A stretch of DNA of 64,000 nucleotides from Nitrospira sp. (GTDB lineage: Bacteria; Nitrospirota; Nitrospiria; Nitrospirales; Nitrospiraceae): NCBI GenBank assembly GCA_024331125.1, contig JANDJI010000002.1, positions 248,001 to 312,000 of the forward strand, read 5' to 3'. The notes under the pieces were generated by a model. The model ran no database searches, was not told the DNA's origin, and was given only the letters and a program-made list of their open reading frames with translations. Made by a program: the position numbers and the translations under genes. Below are positions 9,082 through 16,901 of the stretch, in pieces (the first letter of the stretch is position 1; every line of letters starts with the position of its first letter).

Positions 9082-9205
9082 TGATCTGCATTCCGACGAT
9101 CGGGATCACGTGGCCGTTGGAAGGAGAGCCGATACTGTCCTCACGATGCTGTCCTCAAAGGATCGGCAAGGTGTCACGTTCGATCAGGCGGAACGGTTCG
9201 AATGA
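9082..9205 (+). repeat. rfbC 3'-end remnant R3
   Basis: Fourth copy of the rfbC tail. It carries a short internal duplication (the stretch around CTGTCCTCA appears twice, 9137-9155), which shifts the frame. Its end, GAACGGTTCGAATGA, matches the native rfbC end better than R1 or R2 do, so the copies do not form a simple series of successive decay. Confidence 0.85.
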
Positions 9206-9265
9206 CAACCATTTGATTGGCGAAAGGTCATGCCGGGCGGAACAGAATCGGAAGTGTGAGGCACG

Positions 9266-9757
9266 ATGCTGGCGGAAACGTTTGCTGCTCTGATCGATCG
9301 GGCGGCTGCCGCTATCAGGCAGGTGTACGGGGATCGGTTGGTGTCGGTGGTGCTGTATGGGTCGGTCGGGAGGGGGACCATGCGCCATGACTCCGATGTT
9401 GATCTCCTGATCATTGCGCGAGACCTGCCGCGAGGGCGGATGAATCGGGTCACCGAGTTTGAAGCGGTGGAGGCGGCGGTTGCGGGAGAGGTAGAACAGG
9501 CACGTCGTCAGGGTGTGCATACCGAACTCTCGCCGATTCTGAAAACGCCGGAAGAAGTGGTGGCTGGCAGCCCGCTGTTTCTGGACATGGTTGAGGATGC
9601 CCGGATCCTGTACGACCGGGACGGGTTTTTTGCCAAGCGGCTTGCTCGGCTGCGAGAGCGCCTTGCCCAACTGGGGGCCAAACGGCTGTGGCGGGGCAAC
9701 ACCTGGTATTGGGATCTCAAGCCGGATTTTCAGCCTGGCGAGGTGTTTGAACTGTGA
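9266..9757 (+). CDS. MNT-type nucleotidyltransferase (antitoxin-like, module 1)
   Basis: 163-residue minimal nucleotidyltransferase. The signature is GSVGRGTMRHDSDVDLL near residues 32-48: the GS motif and the D-x-D metal pair are intact, so it should be active. In MNT/HEPN pairs this protein modifies (AMPylates) and neutralises the HEPN toxin. It overlaps the downstream HEPN gene as GTGA. Part of the rfbC insertion array. Confidence 0.88.
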   Translation: MLAETFAALIDRAAAAIRQVYGDRLVSVVLYGSVGRGTMRHDSDVDLLIIARDLPRGRMNRVTEFEAVEAAVAGEVEQARRQGVHTELSPILKTPEEVVAGSPLFLDMVEDARILYDRDGFFAKRLARLRERLAQLGAKRLWRGNTWYWDLKPDFQPGEVFEL

Positions 9758-10170
9758 CCAACGAATCGTTGGCCCGAAGCTATCTGAAGAAAGCCGCCGA
9801 CCGTCTGGACGTCCTCGATCTCCTGCTGAACAAAGGAGCGTATTCGGATGTCGTGCGAGAAGCGCAGGAGCTTGTGGAACTGGCGCTCAAGGGCATGTTG
9901 CGGGCGGTAGGGATTGAGCCGCCGAAGCTCCATGATGTGGGAGGATTATTGCGGGACCATCGCGGTCGCTTTCCGGAAGATGTGCGCTCCGTCCTGGATG
10001 ATCTGGCCCGCATATCAAAACGGTTGCGCAAAGAGCGAGAGCTGGCTTTCTACGGAGACGTTGATTTCATTCCAACGGAAGAATACACGGTGAAAGAGGC
10101 TCGCCAAGCATATCGGGATGCCGAGCTGGTCCTCCAAACGGCTCGCCGGGTGATCGACGCCGGTCAGTAG
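9754..10170 (+). CDS. HEPN-domain protein (toxin-like, module 1)
   Basis: 138-residue HEPN-domain protein (PF05168-like): the helix with REAQELVELALKGML at about 31-45 and HDVGGLL near 79-85 are typical. The usual RNase motif R-x4-6-H is not evident in the C-terminal half; the corresponding place reads RKERELAFYGD. It may therefore act as a binding partner rather than a nuclease, or use a variant site. GTG start overlapping the MNT stop implies coupling. Confidence 0.85.
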   Translation: MTNESLARSYLKKAADRLDVLDLLLNKGAYSDVVREAQELVELALKGMLRAVGIEPPKLHDVGGLLRDHRGRFPEDVRSVLDDLARISKRLRKERELAFYGDVDFIPTEEYTVKEARQAYRDAELVLQTARRVIDAGQ

Positions 10171-10400
10171 ATGATGTGGGGATCTGGATCTGTCAGGCCA
10201 CCGTCGGGCGGGAGGTTGCTCCAATGTGGGGGCGTTCGACAGCCAAGAAGAGGATCTCTCACGCGAAAGCACGACGTTCAGTGTCCAAAATGATGATGAA
10301 ACACACAAGGGCAAAAGCGGGGTCTTTGGTTGGCAGGATCGATATAGTGTTTGACCATGGACGATCAGATTCAAAGGCTGTTCGACGAAGTGAGGTTTTT
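10171..10400. other. Gap with no convincing gene
   Basis: No recognised gene. A 29-residue frame begins at ATG 10357 (MDDQIQRLFDEVRFLS) and runs out through rfbC remnant R4 to a TGA at 10444-10446; it looks like the start of an unidentified protein fused to the remnant, not a complete gene. Confidence 0.5.
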
Positions 10401-10451
10401 GTCTGCAAAAGACCGGCAGCGTCACGTTCGATCGGGCGGAGTGTGATGAGT
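10401..10451 (+). repeat. rfbC 3'-end remnant R4
   Basis: Shortest copy of the rfbC tail, about 50 bases from the AAAAGACCG segment to GGGCGGAGTGTGATGAG, with a two-base deletion. It closes the array on the right, 42 bases before the ABC permease start. Confidence 0.75.
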
Positions 10452-10492
10452 GAAGGAGAAGCAACCGGGCCACCATGATTGAGTAAGTGCGC

Positions 10493-11323
10493 ATGATGGA
10501 GATTTCCGAAGAACTGGTCATCGAGGCGGGCAGGACGGAACGCCATTACTGGAAAGATCTGTGGCGGTACCGCGAGTTGTTTTATTTTCTGGCTTGGCGC
10601 GACATTCTGGTGCGGTACAAGCAAACCGTCATTGGAATTGCATGGGCGTTGATCCGTCCCCTGTTGACCATGGTGGTCTTCGTGTTCATCTTCGGCAAGT
10701 TGGCCAAGCTGCCGTCCGATGGGGTGCCCTATCCGATTTTGGTGTTTTCTGCGCTGCTGCCGTGGCAGTTTTTTGCCAATGCCATTGCCGAGGCGGGAAA
10801 CAGTGTGGTCAGCAACGCCAATATGATTTCCAAGGTGTATTTCCCCAGGCTGGTCGTGCCGGCCAGCGCAGTGATTGTGGGCCTCGTGGATTTTCTCATA
10901 TCCGGGGTGCTGTTGGGCGGGTTGATGCTCTGGTATGGTGTGGTGCCTGATTGGCGTATCGTGACCTTGCCGCTGTTTTTAGCCGTTGCTGTGGTGGCTG
11001 CCATGGGAGCAGGCCTGTGGATTGCCGCGTTAAATGTTCAGTTCCGGGATTTTCGCTATATCATCCCCTTTGTAGTGCAGTTCGGCCTGTATGTGTCGCC
11101 AGTCGGATTCAGTAGCGCCATCGTCCCTGAACAGTGGCGATTGCTCTATTCTCTCAATCCGATGGTGGGTGTGATCGATGGATTTCGCTGGGCGATTCTA
11201 GGGGGAGCGAGCCAATTGTTCTGGCCCAGCATTTTGCTCTCTCTGGCGCTTGCGCTGGCGCTTGCGATCAGCGGCGTCCTGTATTTTCGGAAGATGGAAA
11301 AGCGCTTTGCGGACGTGATCTGA
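10493..11323 (+). CDS. wzm: Polysaccharide ABC transporter permease
   Basis: Inner-membrane permease of the ABC-2 type that exports lipid-linked polysaccharide. The protein has about 276 residues: a hydrophilic N-terminus with WKDLWRYRELFYFLAWRDI and RYKQTVIGIAWA, then about six hydrophobic segments and a conserved SLNPMVGVIDGFRWAILG loop. Three starts are close together (GTG 10487, ATG 10493, ATG 10496); 10493 fits the weak GAG best. The stop overlaps the ATPase start (TGATG), so the two are coupled. Confidence 0.92.
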   Translation: MMEISEELVIEAGRTERHYWKDLWRYRELFYFLAWRDILVRYKQTVIGIAWALIRPLLTMVVFVFIFGKLAKLPSDGVPYPILVFSALLPWQFFANAIAEAGNSVVSNANMISKVYFPRLVVPASAVIVGLVDFLISGVLLGGLMLWYGVVPDWRIVTLPLFLAVAVVAAMGAGLWIAALNVQFRDFRYIIPFVVQFGLYVSPVGFSSAIVPEQWRLLYSLNPMVGVIDGFRWAILGGASQLFWPSILLSLALALALAISGVLYFRKMEKRFADVI

Positions 11324-12594
11324 TGACCACTGCCATAACCGTTGAAAACCTGTCGAAAAAATACATCATTAGCCATCAACCGCGCGAGCGGTATAGGACC
11401 TTGCGGGATGTGCTGGGGAACGGGGCCAAACGGCTTGCGCACAAGCTGGCCCATCCCTTTGCCAAGCCGGAAGACGATGCGACGCATGAAACCTTCTGGG
11501 CGCTCAAGGATATCAATTTCAACATTGAGCAAGGGGATCGGGTCGGCATCATCGGCCGGAACGGCGCGGGCAAATCAACGCTCCTAAAAATCCTGAGCCG
11601 CATTACCGAGCCGACATCTGGCCGGATCAAAATTCGAGGCCGTGTGGCCAGTCTGCTGGAAGTCGGCACGGGCTTTCACCCGGAGCTGACCGGGCGGGAA
11701 AACATCTTCTTGAATGGGGCCATCCTTGGCATGAGTAAGGCCGAGATCACCCGCAAGTTCGACGAAATCGTGGCCTTTGCTGAAGTCGAAAAATTTCTCG
11801 ATACACCCGTCAAACGGTATTCTAGCGGCATGTATGTCAGGCTCGCCTTTGCCGTGGCCGCGCATCTGGAGCCGGAGATCTTGATCGTGGACGAGGTGCT
11901 GGCGGTGGGAGACATCCATTTCCAGAATAAATGTTTGGGCAAGATGCAGGATGTGGGAAAAGATGGCAGAACGGTTATTTTTGTGAGCCACAATACAGCG
12001 GCCATCAATACATTGTGTACAAGAGGCATCGTTCTTTCCCAAGGCAAGCTCGAGTTTGCTGGTAACGTTGAAGAGGCCACAAAACGCTATCTCTCCCAAT
12101 CATCGGGCAGCAGTACGTTCAGACGGCCAAGACAATTGTCATCTGGCGTGCAGAAGACAGTAGAGATCCTTGATTGCAAAGTGTACTCCTCGGACAAACA
12201 GGATTTCATTGTGTGCGGTGAAGTCACTAACTTTGAAATCGAATACATTGCTCAACAACATAACTTGTCTATCCAGTTCTTGATCGGGGTGTACGATGTC
12301 TATAATACCTGTGTGCTATTTTTGGACACTGTCGCACTGGGATTAAGCTCGCAATACTTGCCAAAGTCTGGCCGGATTGTTCTGTCATTATCGGAAGATT
12401 TCTCGTTGTTTCCTGGGGTCTACACCGTTAATGTTGCCGCCATGTTGCACGAAGAGCTCATCGATCACATCCCGCGTGCTCTGCAAATAGTTGTGCATGG
12501 CGGAGACTTTTTTGGTATGGGGCGCTGGCCAAGGGGAAAGCCGCTTGTGCTTGTTCAGCAGAAGTGGAGAGTCGTAGAAAATAATGCAATCTGA
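11323..12594 (+). CDS. wzt: Polysaccharide ABC transporter ATPase with Wzt C-terminal domain
   Basis: 423-residue ATPase partner of Wzm. Walker A GRNGAGKST begins at 79, the signature RYSSGM is near 165-170, Walker B ILIVDE is at 186-191. Residues beyond about 260 form a C-terminal domain like that of Wzt proteins, which bind the end of the sugar chain to be exported. The nucleotide-binding part is GC-rich but the C-terminal domain turns AT-rich near 12.1 kb, suggesting that the specificity domain was exchanged together with the following genes. Confidence 0.93.
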   Translation: MTTAITVENLSKKYIISHQPRERYRTLRDVLGNGAKRLAHKLAHPFAKPEDDATHETFWALKDINFNIEQGDRVGIIGRNGAGKSTLLKILSRITEPTSGRIKIRGRVASLLEVGTGFHPELTGRENIFLNGAILGMSKAEITRKFDEIVAFAEVEKFLDTPVKRYSSGMYVRLAFAVAAHLEPEILIVDEVLAVGDIHFQNKCLGKMQDVGKDGRTVIFVSHNTAAINTLCTRGIVLSQGKLEFAGNVEEATKRYLSQSSGSSTFRRPRQLSSGVQKTVEILDCKVYSSDKQDFIVCGEVTNFEIEYIAQQHNLSIQFLIGVYDVYNTCVLFLDTVALGLSSQYLPKSGRIVLSLSEDFSLFPGVYTVNVAAMLHEELIDHIPRALQIVVHGGDFFGMGRWPRGKPLVLVQQKWRVVENNAI

Positions 12595-14035
12595 ACAAGA
12601 ACGATTGGTTCCTATGGGCATGGGAATAGATCAGCATGCCGTGCTCTACAGGGCTGCGGATAGAATTATCCGCGCGATCAAGCCTAATGCCACCGAATTC
12701 TATAGGGAAGTTTTAAGGCATCCTACTATCATTGGCCTCATGAAAGAGGGAATTTTGATTGATACGCGAGAATCAGACATGAAGGTCAAGGGCTATGACC
12801 TGGTCCTTGAACACCCCTTACTACCAGTCGTGTCATATCCGTTTGAATGGACACCGAACATGTACAGAGATGCCTCAATTAATATACTCAGGCTAAACGT
12901 CGAGTTGCTTAAGGCAGGCTTCTGTACGCACGATGCGCATCTGTGGAACGTGCTTTTTGACGGAGTCATTCCAAGATTCGTAGATTTTACTTCTATCATA
13001 AAGGCGCTACCCGGAAATAAATGGCGTGCAAAAGCACAGTTTTCCAACTATTGTCTCAATCCATTATTAGTCATGGAGGCTGGTTTCCCGACGACGGCAA
13101 GAAGCCTGTTGCGCGAAATCTTTACTTATCCAGAGCCCGCAATGGCGACTGCCTTATTGAAAGGACCTGTTCGTAGGCCTCTGATGTTCGACCAGGCATG
13201 GTCTTCAGCGTATCGATTATCCAGGTATTGGGTGAGCAGGCTTTCCCCCGATGCTAAGAACGTGATCATGAAGGTTATAGATATGACAAAGAGGGTGTCG
13301 AGCGCTTTCAAGAATAATGATGACAGGGCTGATGTCAAAGCAATGCTATCCAAGGTGGAATCACTGAGGCTGAGTCCGAATATCGCTCAGTGGTCGGAGT
13401 ATTACTCTGGGAAGAACGAATTGCCGATTTATGATGGAAGCGCGGATGTCTTGACCAGGATTCGGGAAGCAACCCCCAAACACATGCTTATCAGCCGTCT
13501 TCTACAAGCTATTAAGCCAAAGTCAGTTCTTGACTTGGGGTGTAATCGAGGCTTGTATTGTCAGATTGCCGCATTGCAGGGTTCGCGAGTTGTTGGTGTC
13601 GATATCGATGAGCGGGCTCTGGACGACATGTATTTGGATTCTAAACGTCTTAAAACGGGCGCGATGCCGCTTTATGTCAATGCCGTTGCTCCAGCTCAAG
13701 CGATCGGTTTTCACGAGATTCCCTTCCCATCGGTGGTGGAAAGACTACGCTCAGAATTAGTAATGTGTTTGGCGCTCGTTCATCATCTTGTGTTTAAGAC
13801 CACTAGAATGTCCTTTGCGCACATTGCGAAAGTCTTTGATTCATATTCGGAAAAATATCTCATGGTGGAATTCGTTCCCAAAGAAGATGCGCATGTCCGG
13901 TCTTGGTACACAGAAGATTTTGGTTGGTACAATTTGGATAACTTCAGGGCGGCCCTCGCGCGGCACTTTCCTAAGATTGAAGTACACGAGTCATTTCCGT
14001 CTCCTCGTGTCATAATTTTCGCCACAAAGCACTGA
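12584..14035 (+). CDS. Two-domain protein: kinase-like N-terminus plus SAM methyltransferase
   Basis: 483-residue protein. Residues 116-122 (HDAHLWN) followed by FVDF at 132-135 resemble the catalytic loop and metal motif of phosphotransferase/kinase folds. The second half is a class I methyltransferase with VLDLGCNRG near 313-321 and VVGVDID about 25 residues later. A similar layout is seen in NoeA-like proteins of nodulation loci; that comparison is from memory. It overlaps wzt by 11 bases, as expected for a chain-terminating enzyme acting with a Wzt C-terminal domain: end-group methylation or phosphorylation is a reasonable guess. AT-rich compared with its surroundings. Confidence 0.7.
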   Translation: MQSEQERLVPMGMGIDQHAVLYRAADRIIRAIKPNATEFYREVLRHPTIIGLMKEGILIDTRESDMKVKGYDLVLEHPLLPVVSYPFEWTPNMYRDASINILRLNVELLKAGFCTHDAHLWNVLFDGVIPRFVDFTSIIKALPGNKWRAKAQFSNYCLNPLLVMEAGFPTTARSLLREIFTYPEPAMATALLKGPVRRPLMFDQAWSSAYRLSRYWVSRLSPDAKNVIMKVIDMTKRVSSAFKNNDDRADVKAMLSKVESLRLSPNIAQWSEYYSGKNELPIYDGSADVLTRIREATPKHMLISRLLQAIKPKSVLDLGCNRGLYCQIAALQGSRVVGVDIDERALDDMYLDSKRLKTGAMPLYVNAVAPAQAIGFHEIPFPSVVERLRSELVMCLALVHHLVFKTTRMSFAHIAKVFDSYSEKYLMVEFVPKEDAHVRSWYTEDFGWYNLDNFRAALARHFPKIEVHESFPSPRVIIFATKH

Positions 14036-14046
14036 TCTGCGAACGC

Positions 14047-14913
14047 GTGCCAATCAGTTTTCCGAATGAGCTTCGATACGCTGTCTGTCCGCTGTGCGGT
14101 GCATCAACTATTATGCAAATTGGGGCTATTTCCTATAGCGAGCCCGTTCTGTTCTCTTCAGCAGCAGTGCGGTTGAAAATGGATCCGGAGCTTTGGAAGT
14201 GCAAAGATTGCCAATCAGCGTTTGTTCAGAATGTGTTGCCGGAGGATATGGCTCGCCAACTATATTCCCAAGGCGATAGCACCAGCCGCTGGTCAACCGT
14301 GGCATTCGAACAACACAAACCACAGGAAATCATGGCCGAACTGGCGCGACTGTTTACAAGTGGAAAAGAACACTTAGATGTGGGTTGTAGTGCGGGTAAC
14401 CTACTCGACTTTGCTAAAGAGCGAGGATGCCTGACGACAGGGGTGGATTACTCTTCGACAACCCGTGACTTTATCGAACGAAAGGGCCATGCCTGGTTTC
14501 CCTCCTTTGAAGCACTAGAAGCAAAAACCTTTGATGTCATCACGGCGTTCGACCTGATTGAGCATCTTTACGATGTGCGTGCTTTTCTTCAGGAGTGCCG
14601 CAGCAGATTACGGCCTGGAGGCCGACTCGTAATTCTCACTGGTAATATTAATAGTTTGAGTGCTCGGATTACTCGAGAACACTGGTGGTATGCGGCTTAC
14701 CCTGAACACATTGTATTTCCATCCGTTCAGTTTTTTCGCACCCATTCAAGATATAGGCTTGAGCAGCTGATTCCCACGTATGCCTCAAACGCATATCGAA
14801 TTCCTCTGAGCAGGCGGGTAAGAGGTATTGTATCGAGGATACTGCGTGGTTGTTACAGAGGACTACCAGCGTTGGGCCCGGACCATATGCTACTGACATT
14901 GTGTGTGCACTAG
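14047..14913 (+). CDS. SAM-dependent methyltransferase with N-terminal zinc ribbon
   Basis: 288 residues. A Cys pair (CPLC near 14-17) and a second pair (CKDC near 57-60) form a likely zinc ribbon; the class I methyltransferase motif HLDVGCSAG is near 107-115 and DVITAFDLIEHL near 165. Such proteins methylate nucleotide sugars or glycans. GTG start 11 bases after the previous gene. AT-rich like its upstream neighbour. The substrate cannot be told. Confidence 0.8.
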   Translation: MPISFPNELRYAVCPLCGASTIMQIGAISYSEPVLFSSAAVRLKMDPELWKCKDCQSAFVQNVLPEDMARQLYSQGDSTSRWSTVAFEQHKPQEIMAELARLFTSGKEHLDVGCSAGNLLDFAKERGCLTTGVDYSSTTRDFIERKGHAWFPSFEALEAKTFDVITAFDLIEHLYDVRAFLQECRSRLRPGGRLVILTGNINSLSARITREHWWYAAYPEHIVFPSVQFFRTHSRYRLEQLIPTYASNAYRIPLSRRVRGIVSRILRGCYRGLPALGPDHMLLTLCVH

Positions 14914-14983
14914 GGTATTCATTCGTGATCTTGTCCGGTTGCGTGCCGCTCCTCCCGCCGTACAGCTGCAGAGTCGGGATCCT

Positions 14984-16009
14984 ATGCAGATCTTTCGCAA
15001 TGAGAATGCGTCGTGTCCGATGACAGCAGAGGAGCGCGACTTCGTTCAGCCTGGCGTTGTCAGGCATGAGTGTCCAATATGCGGAGTGCGAGGTCAGGTC
15101 TGTCAGGAAGGTTTCTACGACGATCGCTATGGATATCCCGGCCGCTTCTCACTTCGGGGATGCACGGTCTGCGGGCACAAGTGGCTCGATGCTCTCTTTC
15201 CTCCTGAGCATCTGGGAGTGTTGTACACAGACTTCTATCCTCGCGCCAATCTGAAGGTGGTTGACTTCGCTCCCCATCAAGAGGTGCAAGGGTTTATCGC
15301 CTGGATGAACGGGAACTATTCGACGGCCTTCCGTTGGGTGCCACGTGGTGTCCGTATTCTCGACATCGGGTGCGGTTTTGGCAATACGCTGGCCTATCAT
15401 CAGGCACGAGGGTGTGAGGCTTGGGGCGTTGAAGCTGATGAGAATATTCGGCGTGTTGCGGAGAAGTATGGATTCAAGGTTCATGTCGGGTTGTTCGACG
15501 ATAGCCTCTACAAGGCGGAGTTCTTTGATTATGTCACGATGGATCAGGTGATCGAGCACGTCACTGATCCGGTGGCGACTTTACGCGGTGTCGCTCGGAT
15601 ACTGAAACCGGGTGGGACCGCCGTGCTCAGCACACCAAACTCGTTCGGATGGGGCGCCACGGTGTTTGGCCGACGCTGGATCAACTGGCATGCGCCATAT
15701 CATCTACAGTTTTTCTCCTTGGCTTCGATGCGACTGGCGACTGAAAAAGCGGGTTTGGTGGTGGAACGATCAGTTACCATTACCTCATCGGCGTGGCTAC
15801 ATTTTCAATGGCTTCATCTGCTCACCTACCCTCAGGAGGGCCAGTCTTCGATCTTTTGGGCGCCACGTGGAATGTGGAGCTTCAGGCAGAGGTTCGTGCG
15901 CAAAGTGTTTACGATGGTCCATAGGTGCAAGATCGACCACATGATAACGCGTGTGTTCGATGCGCTGGATCTGGGCGACAATCGGCTGTTCTTTCTTCGT
16001 AAGCCGTGA
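14984..16009 (+). CDS. SAM-dependent methyltransferase with zinc ribbon
   Basis: About 341 residues from ATG 14984; the frame is open to 14903 but the extra N-terminus looks unlike coding sequence of the family. CPIC near 28-31 and CTVCGH near 60 suggest a zinc ribbon; ILDIGCGFGN near 124-133 is the SAM motif, followed by YVTMDQVIEHV and RILKPGG. The stop overlaps the next gene as TGATG. Third methyltransferase in a row. Confidence 0.8.
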   Translation: MQIFRNENASCPMTAEERDFVQPGVVRHECPICGVRGQVCQEGFYDDRYGYPGRFSLRGCTVCGHKWLDALFPPEHLGVLYTDFYPRANLKVVDFAPHQEVQGFIAWMNGNYSTAFRWVPRGVRILDIGCGFGNTLAYHQARGCEAWGVEADENIRRVAEKYGFKVHVGLFDDSLYKAEFFDYVTMDQVIEHVTDPVATLRGVARILKPGGTAVLSTPNSFGWGATVFGRRWINWHAPYHLQFFSLASMRLATEKAGLVVERSVTITSSAWLHFQWLHLLTYPQEGQSSIFWAPRGMWSFRQRFVRKVFTMVHRCKIDHMITRVFDALDLGDNRLFFLRKP

Positions 16010-16851
16010 TGCCGAAAGTCTATATCCTTCTTCCCGTTCACAATCGACGAGAGGTCACACGCGGGTGCGTGGAGTGCTTAGCGGCCCAGACTTTCACCGA
16101 CTACCATCTCATTTTGATCGATGATGGCTCGACGGATGGAACGGCGGAGATGGTGCAGGCACGAATTGCCTCAACGACCGTCTTGCGCGGGGATGGCGAT
16201 TGGTGGTGGGCCGGCAGCTTGCAGCAGGGCTTGAATTGGTTGAAATCATGCGGTGTCGAGGATCAAGCCGTGGTATTGTTCCTCAACGACGACGTTTGTT
16301 TTGGATCAGACTATTTGGATCGGGCAGTCCGGCTCATGGCGGGTAAGAGTCGCACGCTGGTGTTGTCGCGGTTCAGAAAACCACAAACTGGAGAAATTGA
16401 GGAGACCGGTGTGATGGCAGATCTGCGTCGGCTAAGGTTCGCAACCGCAGGTTCTGCAGAATGCATCAATTGCCTTTCGACAAGGGGGCTGTTTGCCCAT
16501 TGGAGCGATATTCAGGAGATCGGAGGATTTTATCCAAGACTTCTTCCTCATTATTTATCCGATTATGAATACACACTAAGAGCATATCGGAAGGGGTTCA
16601 AGTGCGAAACGAGCGCTGATTTATTGATCGAGCCGAATCTCGCAACGACCGGGTATCGTAAGATAGACGGAACGTTCGTGGCTGAGTCGTTAAGAAGATA
16701 TTGGTCAAAGAAGTCTTCTGCCAACCCGATCTACTGGTCTTCCTTTGTCGTGCTCGCATCTGAGCCGGTGTGGGTGTTTCCGAACTTGTTCAGAGTATGG
16801 CTGCGAACCGGCAAGGAGATAGTGCGAATTTGCTTGCTACCTAAGGCATAA
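16009..16851 (+). CDS. Family 2 glycosyltransferase
   Basis: 280 residues, GT-A fold. It begins MPKVYILLPVHNRREVT, with IDDGSTDGT near 37-45 and the metal-binding segment LFLNDDV near 90-96. The C-terminal part ends with basic and aromatic residues without clear membrane helices. Cytoplasmic, transferring one sugar onto the growing lipid-linked chain. Sugar specificity unknown. Start chosen at the ATG that overlaps the preceding stop. Confidence 0.85.
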   Translation: MPKVYILLPVHNRREVTRGCVECLAAQTFTDYHLILIDDGSTDGTAEMVQARIASTTVLRGDGDWWWAGSLQQGLNWLKSCGVEDQAVVLFLNDDVCFGSDYLDRAVRLMAGKSRTLVLSRFRKPQTGEIEETGVMADLRRLRFATAGSAECINCLSTRGLFAHWSDIQEIGGFYPRLLPHYLSDYEYTLRAYRKGFKCETSADLLIEPNLATTGYRKIDGTFVAESLRRYWSKKSSANPIYWSSFVVLASEPVWVFPNLFRVWLRTGKEIVRICLLPKA

Positions 16852-16901
16852 CCATTCGTCGTCATGCTCATCGCGACGATCCTTTTGATTGAGACGCTTA
16901 G

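Noticed and set aside
7635..9205. Integron cassette array with attC sites
   Set aside because: No integron integrase, no conserved attC core sites recognised, and half of each repeat is clearly rfbC. The hairpin in block U keeps a recombination role open.
5288..10451. CRISPR array
   Set aside because: The repeats are remnants of a gene end, about 1 kb apart, unequal in length, with whole genes between them.
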